Shown here piece after piece: positions 53,743 through 61,500 of a DNA stretch of 64,000 nt. The DNA is taken from contig NZ_FOLE01000006.1 of assembly GCF_900112255.1 (NCBI RefSeq), positions 224,547-288,546 on the forward strand, read 5' to 3'. The stretch's first letter is position 1; every line of letters starts with the position of its first letter. The stretch comes from Flexibacter flexilis DSM 6793. GTDB taxonomy: Bacteria > Bacteroidota > Bacteroidia > Cytophagales > Flexibacteraceae. The translations under genes and the position numbers were made by a program. The notes beneath the pieces are model-generated. The model was given only the letters and a program-made list of their open reading frames with translations, searched no databases and was not told the DNA's origin.

Positions 53743-55023
53743 ATGCCATTAGATAGAACCCAAGCTCCTGCCATAGAGCCAATTACGCATTTTGATATGC
53801 CGCACGCGCAGTGCCATCGCCTGCACAACGGCGCAAACCTTTACACGCTCAACGCGGGCAAACAAGAAGTAGTAGGTTTGGAAATTTTCTTTAATAGCGG
53901 CACGGTGAATCAGCCAGCCAACGGCGTTTCGTTTTTTATGGCCAAAATGCTGGCCGAAGGTACGAAAGCCCACACTTCCAAGCAGATAACCGAGCAAATC
54001 GCGCAATATGGCGCATTTATGGAAGTGCAAACTGGCGCGGAACGCACGTTTTTATCGGTTTATACGCTGCCGAAGTTTTTGCCGAATTTGTTGCCGCTTA
54101 TCGCCGAGATTGTTACGCAAGCCTCGTTCCCTGAAGAAGAACTGGAAAACCTCAAAAATATTAGCCTGCAACAGCACCGCGTTAATTTGGAAAAAACGGC
54201 GTATTTGGCGGGTGTGCAGTTCAAAAAAGAAATTTTTGGGGCAAATCACCCTTTGAGCGTGGCACTTTCGGAAGAAGTAATCATGGCGCAAAACAGCGAA
54301 CAATTGCGTAATTATTACGCTCAAACCGTTGCTGTACAGCCTTTTGAAGTGATGTTGTCGGGGCATTATCCTGACAGTTTGCTCAAAGCCATAGATCAGA
54401 CTTTGGGACAAATCACGTTTGGCGTACCTGCCCAAAAATTAGTGGCCGCACCTGCGGAAACGGCACATAAACAACGTTTTTTCTTACCCAAAGAAGGTAG
54501 CGTACAAGCGTCGGTGCGCGTGGGGCGTGCGATGGTGAGCCGCAAACACCCTGATTATTTGGGACTAAAATTGCTCAACGAAATTTTTGGCGGCTACTTC
54601 GGTTCTCGCCTGATGAAAAATATCCGAGAAGAAAAAGGCTATACTTACGGGATTCATTCGTCGGTTGTGCCGACGTTTAACAGCGGCTACATGGTAATCG
54701 GTACGGACGTGAACAAAAACGTAGCTGATGCTACGATTGAGGAAATTTATAAAGAAATGGAAATTTTGCGCACGGAACTTGTACCAACCGACGAGTTGGA
54801 TACGGTGCGTAATTATATGTTGGGCAGCTTTGCCAACTCCATCAACACGCCTTTTGCACTGGCCGAACGCTTCAAAACGGTACATTTCGACGGGCTGAAA
54901 TACGACTACTATAACCAGTATATTGATGCCATACGCAACACTACAGCAGAGCAGTTGCAGCGTTTGGCGCAGCAGTATTATGATCCTGCGCACATGACCG
55001 AAGTCGTGGTGGGTGGCCTGTAA
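53743..55023 (+). CDS. M16 peptidase homologue lacking the zinc motif
   Basis: 426 residues with the two-lobed M16 fold: first lobe GLEIFFNSGTVNQPANGVSF and the segment AEGTKAHTSKQITEQIAQYG; second lobe GGYFGSRLMKNIREEKGYTY with the conserved Arg and Tyr pair. The catalytic H-x-x-E-H motif is replaced: the aligned positions are Phe64, Ala67 and Lys68, so it cannot bind zinc in the usual way. Such proteins act as the non-catalytic partner of an active M16 peptidase. In many Bacteroidota the two genes are adjacent, but no catalytic partner is nearby. A strong terminator follows. Confidence 0.86.
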   Translation: MPLDRTQAPAIEPITHFDMPHAQCHRLHNGANLYTLNAGKQEVVGLEIFFNSGTVNQPANGVSFFMAKMLAEGTKAHTSKQITEQIAQYGAFMEVQTGAERTFLSVYTLPKFLPNLLPLIAEIVTQASFPEEELENLKNISLQQHRVNLEKTAYLAGVQFKKEIFGANHPLSVALSEEVIMAQNSEQLRNYYAQTVAVQPFEVMLSGHYPDSLLKAIDQTLGQITFGVPAQKLVAAPAETAHKQRFFLPKEGSVQASVRVGRAMVSRKHPDYLGLKLLNEIFGGYFGSRLMKNIREEKGYTYGIHSSVVPTFNSGYMVIGTDVNKNVADATIEEIYKEMEILRTELVPTDELDTVRNYMLGSFANSINTPFALAERFKTVHFDGLKYDYYNQYIDAIRNTTAEQLQRLAQQYYDPAHMTEVVVGGL

Positions 55024-55040
55024 AAATGCGATTGTTTTAT

Positions 55041-55078
55041 AAAAAAAGCCTGCATCCGAGAGGGTGCAGGCTTTTTTT
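55041..55078 (+). terminator. Terminator after the M16 homologue
   Basis: Seventeen-base-pair stem (AAAAAAAGCCTGCATCC / GGGTGCAGGCTTTTTTT, one wobble) closed by a GAGA tetraloop and ending in seven T. Confidence 0.88.
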
Positions 55079-55511
55079 AGGTAAATTTAATTAAATATTA
55101 CTTTAGTATTAAATATTATTTTTTATATAGAATATTTGTTAAAATAAAGGCACTCTTGTGCTTTTTATATCTAAAATAAGAGTAATTCGGATTTTTTTTG
55201 AGAAAATTGTGAGCTGTGTTTTCGAAATAAAATTTTGTATATGGCTGTATTTTTGGTTTAAATATTTTGTATGTATTCTTAATATGGATATTTTATCCAA
55301 AATAAATTAAAAAAATCAAAAAATCAATAAAGGTTAGATATATCGAAAAAATTAGTCGAAAAAATAAGTATGTTAATCGAAGTAAAATGCGTGTTTGAGG
55401 GTAAAACTTGCGTTATGATGTTTTAATTATTAGAATTGTATGGAATATAGTGGTAGTATATCTACTATTTATAAGTCCTTATTTTTTCAATTATTAACCG
55501 TTTATTAACAA
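55079..55511. other. AT-rich intergenic region before the giant surface protein
   Basis: 433 very AT-rich bases with no gene. It holds a candidate promoter near 55408-55438 and a TATTTTTG at about 55248-55255 without a good -33 partner. The length and composition suggest a regulatory region for the large downstream gene. Confidence 0.6.
55408..55438 (+). promoter_or_regulatory. Candidate promoter of the giant surface protein gene
   Basis: TTG at 55408-55410 and TAGAATTG at 55431-55438 (one mismatch from TAnnTTTG) with a 20-base spacer, 73 bases before the ATG at 55512. Confidence 0.38.
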
Positions 55512-58500
55512 ATGAATTATCTGTACAAACCTCAAAAATGGCTTACGCGCGCGCTCGGTGTAGTGGCGGTGCTGGCCTCTGTGGTACTGTCTCCGACCCG
55601 AACGTGGGGGCAAGTAAGTGGTTATAGTTTTGCCGCTTCAGCAGGTACGTTTACGCCGATTAGTGGCGGTACAAATGTTACTACCTCTACCTCTGCTGCT
55701 GACTTTTTAGGTGATTTCAAAACATCTACGTCTATTCCGATTGGCTTTACGTTTACGTTTAATGGTGTAAACTATACGAATGTGATAGCAGCGTCTGATG
55801 GATTTGTTTCATTCAATACTTCGGCTACTACTACTAGTACTAATAATTTGGCAACAACAACAGGTCGCCGCCCTCTTTTAGCTCCTTTATGGGATGATTT
55901 GGATGGGGCAAGTGGTACTGGGTCTGCTAAATATATTACTACTGGAACGGCAGGCTCTCAAGTATTTACTATTGAATATTTGAATTGGCAATGGAACTAT
56001 AATGCAACAGGTTCTACGATTTCTTTTCAAGTAAAGTTGTATGAGGGGACAAATAAAATAGAGTTTATTTACCAGCAAGAGTCTGGAGCTGTTAGCTCAG
56101 GAACTGCTTCCATCGGTATAGCAGGTGCTACTACTGGATCAGGTACTTATTTGTCGCTTAATGGTTCAGGTACAGCTCCTACGGTAAGTTCTACAGTAGA
56201 AACGGCCAATATTTCTGCCAAACCAGCTACTGGTCAAATATATGCATTTACACCTCCGAGCTGTGTTGCTCCTGCGAGCGTGGCAATGTCTGCGGTAGCA
56301 GTTACGACGGCTACGGCTACATGGCCTGCGGCTTCTCCTGCACCTTCTAACGGCTATAAATGGGAAGTACGTACAAGTGGGGCAGCAGGAAGTGGTGTTA
56401 CGGGCTTAGTGTCGAGTGGTACGACGGCTGCGGGTGTGCTTACAACCAACCTTACAGGTTTGACTCCTGGTTCTGCCCACTATTTTTATGTAAGTTCGGA
56501 TTGCGGAGGCAGTGGTACAAGTGTTTGGACTGCTTCATCATCGTTTACTCCTTCTTGTAATCTACCAACATCTCTTGCGGTATCTTCGATTACTACCTCT
56601 TCTGCGTCGTTGGCTTGGACAGCTTCTACTTCTAACCCTACGGGTGGTTATGAATGGGAAATTGTGCCAAGTACTCTTTCTGCAGGTACTGGCAACGATG
56701 TTACGCATGGCATGACTTCGGCTGGTGTAGTAACGGCTTCAGCTTCGGGTTTGGCGGCTAACACAAGTTATAAACTTTGGGTGCGCTCTTATTGTGGCAG
56801 CGGTATCTATAGCAACTGGGCCTCCTCTTCTACATTTACGACATTGTGCAACCCAGAAAATGCACCAACAGTCTTACAAACGTTTGATACTTATCCTGCC
56901 TCTTGCTGGACATCAGCCACAGGAACGTTAGCGGCCTCTTCTACATTGAGCGGAACATCAACGGCATGGGTTTCAGGTGATTTTGCCAACGTAGCAGGAA
57001 ATAAAGGCTTCAGAATAAATCTGTATGGCACTAAAAACGATTGGGTATTGTCTCAAAAAGTAAATTTGGGGGCTACACCTGGCGTTTATCGCTTGAAATA
57101 TAAAATTGCAGTAACTAGCTATCTAGGTACTACAGCCCAATCTACATTGGGAACTCATAAAGTAGATTTGGTAATTTCTACTGATGGTGGTACTACATGG
57201 TCTAACGCCAATATCTTAAAAACATATACGGGGGCAGGGTCTTATAGCAATACGGGACAAACAGAAACGGTGGCATTAAGCAGCTATTCGGGTTTAGTAC
57301 GTTTTGCATTTGTGGCTACGACATCCAGTACATCTCCTGATATAGATTTTCACGTAGACGATTTTGTGGTAGAAACAGCCCCAAGCTGCATAGAGCCAAC
57401 AGCGTTAACGGTATCATCATTTACAAATAACTCTGCGTCATTGTCTTGGACGGCTTCTACTTCTGCACCAACAGGTGGATATGAATGGGAAGTGCGCACA
57501 AGTGGAGCAGGAGGAAGTGGCTCTACAGGATTAGCGGCAAGCGGTACAACGGCAGCAGGTGTGGTTACAGCTTCAGCCTCAGGCCTTACTGCCACAACTA
57601 CTTATACTGTATATGTTCGTGCCAATTGTGGTGCAGGCAGTTATAGTGCGTGGGTCGCCTCCTCTTCTACATTTACGACATTGTGTAACCCAGAAAATGC
57701 ACCAACAGCGGTACAAACATTTGATACCTATCCTCCTTCTTGCTGGGCTTCGGCAAAAGGAACGTTAGCAGCCTCTTCTACATTGAGCGGAACATCAACG
57801 GCATGGGCTTCAGGTAATTTTGCGAATGTAGCAGGAAATAAAGGCTTCAAAATAAATCTGTATGATACTAAAAATGATTGGGTATTGTCTCAAAACATAA
57901 ATTTGGGGGCTACACCTGGCGTTTATCGCTTGAAATATAAAATTGCAGTAACTAGCTATGCTGGTACTACAGCCCAATCTACATTGGGAACTCATAAAGT
58001 AGATTTAGTGATTTCTACGGATGGTGGAACTACATGGTCTAATGCCAATATCTTAAAAACATATACGGGGGCAGGGTCTTATAGCAACACAGGTCAAACA
58101 GAAACGGTGGCATTAAGCAGCTATTCGGGTTTAGTACGTTTTGCATTTGTGGCTACGACATCCAGTACATCTCCTGATATAGATTTTCACGTAGATGATT
58201 TTGTGGTAGAAACAGCCCCAAGCTGCGTAGAGCCAACAGCGTTAACGGTATCATCATTTACGAATAATTCTGCGTCATTGTCTTGGACGGCTTCTCCTTC
58301 TAACCCTACAGGTGGATATGAATGGGAAGTACGTACAAGTGGAGCAGGAGGAAGTGGAGCTACAGGTTTGGCAGCAAGTGGCACTACTGCGGCAGGTGTG
58401 GTTACGGCTTCAGTCTCAGGACTTACTGCCACAACTACTTATACTGTATATGTTCGTGCCAATTGTGGTACAGGCAGTTATAGTGCGTGGGTCGCCTCCT

Positions 58501-61500
58501 CTTCTACATTTACGACATTGTGTAACCCAGAAAATGCACCAACAGCGGTACAAACGTTTGATACCTATCCTCCTTCTTGCTGGGCTTCGGCAAAAGGAAC
58601 GTTAGCAGCCTCTTCTACATTGAGCGGAACATCAACGGCATGGGCTTCATCTGATTTTGCGAATGTAGCAGGAAATAAAGGTTTTAAAATAAATCTGTAC
58701 GGCAATAAAAACGATTGGGTATTGTCTCAATACCTAAATTTGGGGGCTACACCTGGTGCTTATCGCTTGAAATATAAAATTGCAGTAACTAACTATGCAG
58801 GAACTACGGTTCAATCCACATTGGGAACTCATAAAGTAGATTTGGTAATTTCTACTGATGGTGGTACTACATGGTCTAACGCCAATATCTTAAAAACATA
58901 TACGGGGGCAGGGTCTTATAGCAATACGGGACAAACAGAAACGGTGGCATTAAGCAGCTATTCGGGTTTGGTACGTTTTGCATTTGTGGCTACGACATCC
59001 AGTACATCTCTTGATATAGATTTTCACGTAGATGATTTTGTGGTAGAAACAACCCCTTCTTGCGTAGAGCCAGTAAGCTTGATTGTTCCTTCTTTTACAA
59101 GCGGCACAGCTTCATTGAGTTGGACGGCTTCTACTTCTGCACCAACAGGTGGATATGAATGGGAAGTGCGCACAAGTGGAGCCGCAGGAAGTGGCTCTAC
59201 AGGATTAGCGGCAAGTGGTACTACAGCGGCAGGTGTGGTTGCTGCTTCAGTTACGGGTTTGCTACCAACAACTACTTATACGGCATACGTTCGTGCCAAT
59301 TGTGGTGTAAGTGGTACAAGTACTTGGGTGGCATCAATACCGTTTACAACACCTTGTGTGTCTTTAAACCTACCATACACACAAGATTTTGAATCTGCAA
59401 CAGTTCCTGCAATGCCAAATTGTACTTCTGTATTTAATGCTGGTAATACTAGTGGTAATAATTGGGTTACTGCATCTGCTCCAGGTAATGGCTTTAACAG
59501 TAAAACCTTACAATATTCGTATGATATTGATTATGATGCGAATACATGGTTCTTTACAGAAGGGCTTAATTTAGAAGCGGGAAAAACGTACAAAGTATCC
59601 TACAGATATGGTTGTTACAGTGCTTCATATCCCGAGAAGCTAAAAGTATCGTATGGTACTGTGGCTTCGGTTGCAGGAATGACAACGACATTAGCGGACT
59701 ATCCGAATGTTGTAAATATAACACCAAATATTGATGCCCAAACATTTGTAGCACCATCAACAGGTGTTTATTATGTAGGATTTAATGCCTATTCAATAGC
59801 CGATCAATATTATTTGTATGTTGACGACATTGCTGTTGTAGAAGTACCTGCAATAGATATGAGTGCCAATGCATTAGTATCTCCTATAGCTACAGGTTGT
59901 TATACTTCTGCTGAAACAGTAACTGTTAAAATTAAAAACGAAGGTACTTCTGTTATTAACTTTGCTACTAACAATGTAACTGTGGCGGTGGCAGTAACCA
60001 ATCCGTCTGGATCAGTTACTACAATTGCTCCCGTAGTACTTAGTTCTGGCACATTGGTAGCTGGTGCAACGCAAGATGTAGTAGTTTCGACTACTTACGA
60101 TATGACAGCAGCCGGTACTTACACTTTTAATGCTACAACTGTTATGTCTGGTGATGGCGCAAGCGCAAACAATGCGATTGCCGCCACGACGCGCACAGTA
60201 GAAGTAGCACAGGCATATCCATACCAACAAGATTTTGAAGGTAATTTTGATGGATGGGGAGTTGTTGGTGTTCAAGGCTATGTTGCTGTTTCTGTAAATA
60301 CACCATGCTTGCCTAATAGTGCTATTACTGGACAAGCATATTCTTCGGGATCCAATTTTCAACTAATTGCTCCTAAAATGGGTAATCTTGTTGCAAATTC
60401 GGCTGTTCGATTTAAGTATGCGATGACAAGTGGTTTTACTTGCTCTTCATTGTCTATTGGAAGCAATACGATTGTGGTTGAGGCCTCTTTTGATTGTGGT
60501 GTAACTTATATTCCAATCTATACAATCAATAATAGTAATCACGTTACCTCAAGCAGTTTCGTTACAAAATCAGTTCGTTTTGCTGATGTTCCTGCGGTTG
60601 TTTCGGCGGGTTATGTGGGTAAAGCTGCTAAGGTTCGCTTTAGAAGTGTGTGGTCTTCTGGTTCTCCTACGTTGTGGGTAGATGATTTTGAAATTTATTC
60701 AGATTTTCCTACAGATGTAAAAGCAACGACAATAACTGCTCCTGCTTTGGGACTGACTGCTGCGGCGGGACAAACTGTAACTGTAACAGTGCTGAATGCT
60801 GGTTCTGGAACATTAGATTTTTCAGTAACACCATTGACAGTTAATGCTGCTGTTACATTGCCTAACTCAACAGTAGTAAACTTAACTCCCGTTGTGATTA
60901 GTACAGGAACATTAGCTTCTAATGCAACACTTAATGTAAATGTTAGTACAAGCTTTGATATGTCTGTAACTGGTACTTATGTATTTAATGCCTCTACTAC
61001 TATCGATGGTGATGCAAATACTTCTAACGATGCTATGCCTCCTGTGAGTGTAAATGCTTATGCTCCATTTAAGTATGATATAGCGATTGATAGTACCGAT
61101 TTTACTTCGATCTTGCCTTCGGGTACTGCTATCTCAGGCTGGCTAAATTCTAATGGTGGAGGCTCTACTGTTTCTGATGATGCATGGAGCGGTGCTGTTG
61201 ATTTAACTAGCTTTAATTTTAAATATCAAGGGGTGAAAGTGAATGCTTTTAGAGTTCATACAAATGGATTCTTGACTTTTAATCCTGATTTGATATTAGG
61301 CAGTAATTATACCTCACCCACTTCTTCAACGGAAGGATTAGGCTATATTGATGCGTATTTCAATAAACGTATTGCGCCGTTTTGGGCAAATTTGGTTTTG
61401 GCAGGAAATACAGGAAATGCAGCCTATTTGGCAAGTACTTCATCGCCTATTAAATATCAAATATCAGGTGCTCCTGGTAGCCGTGTATTGACTGTAGAAT

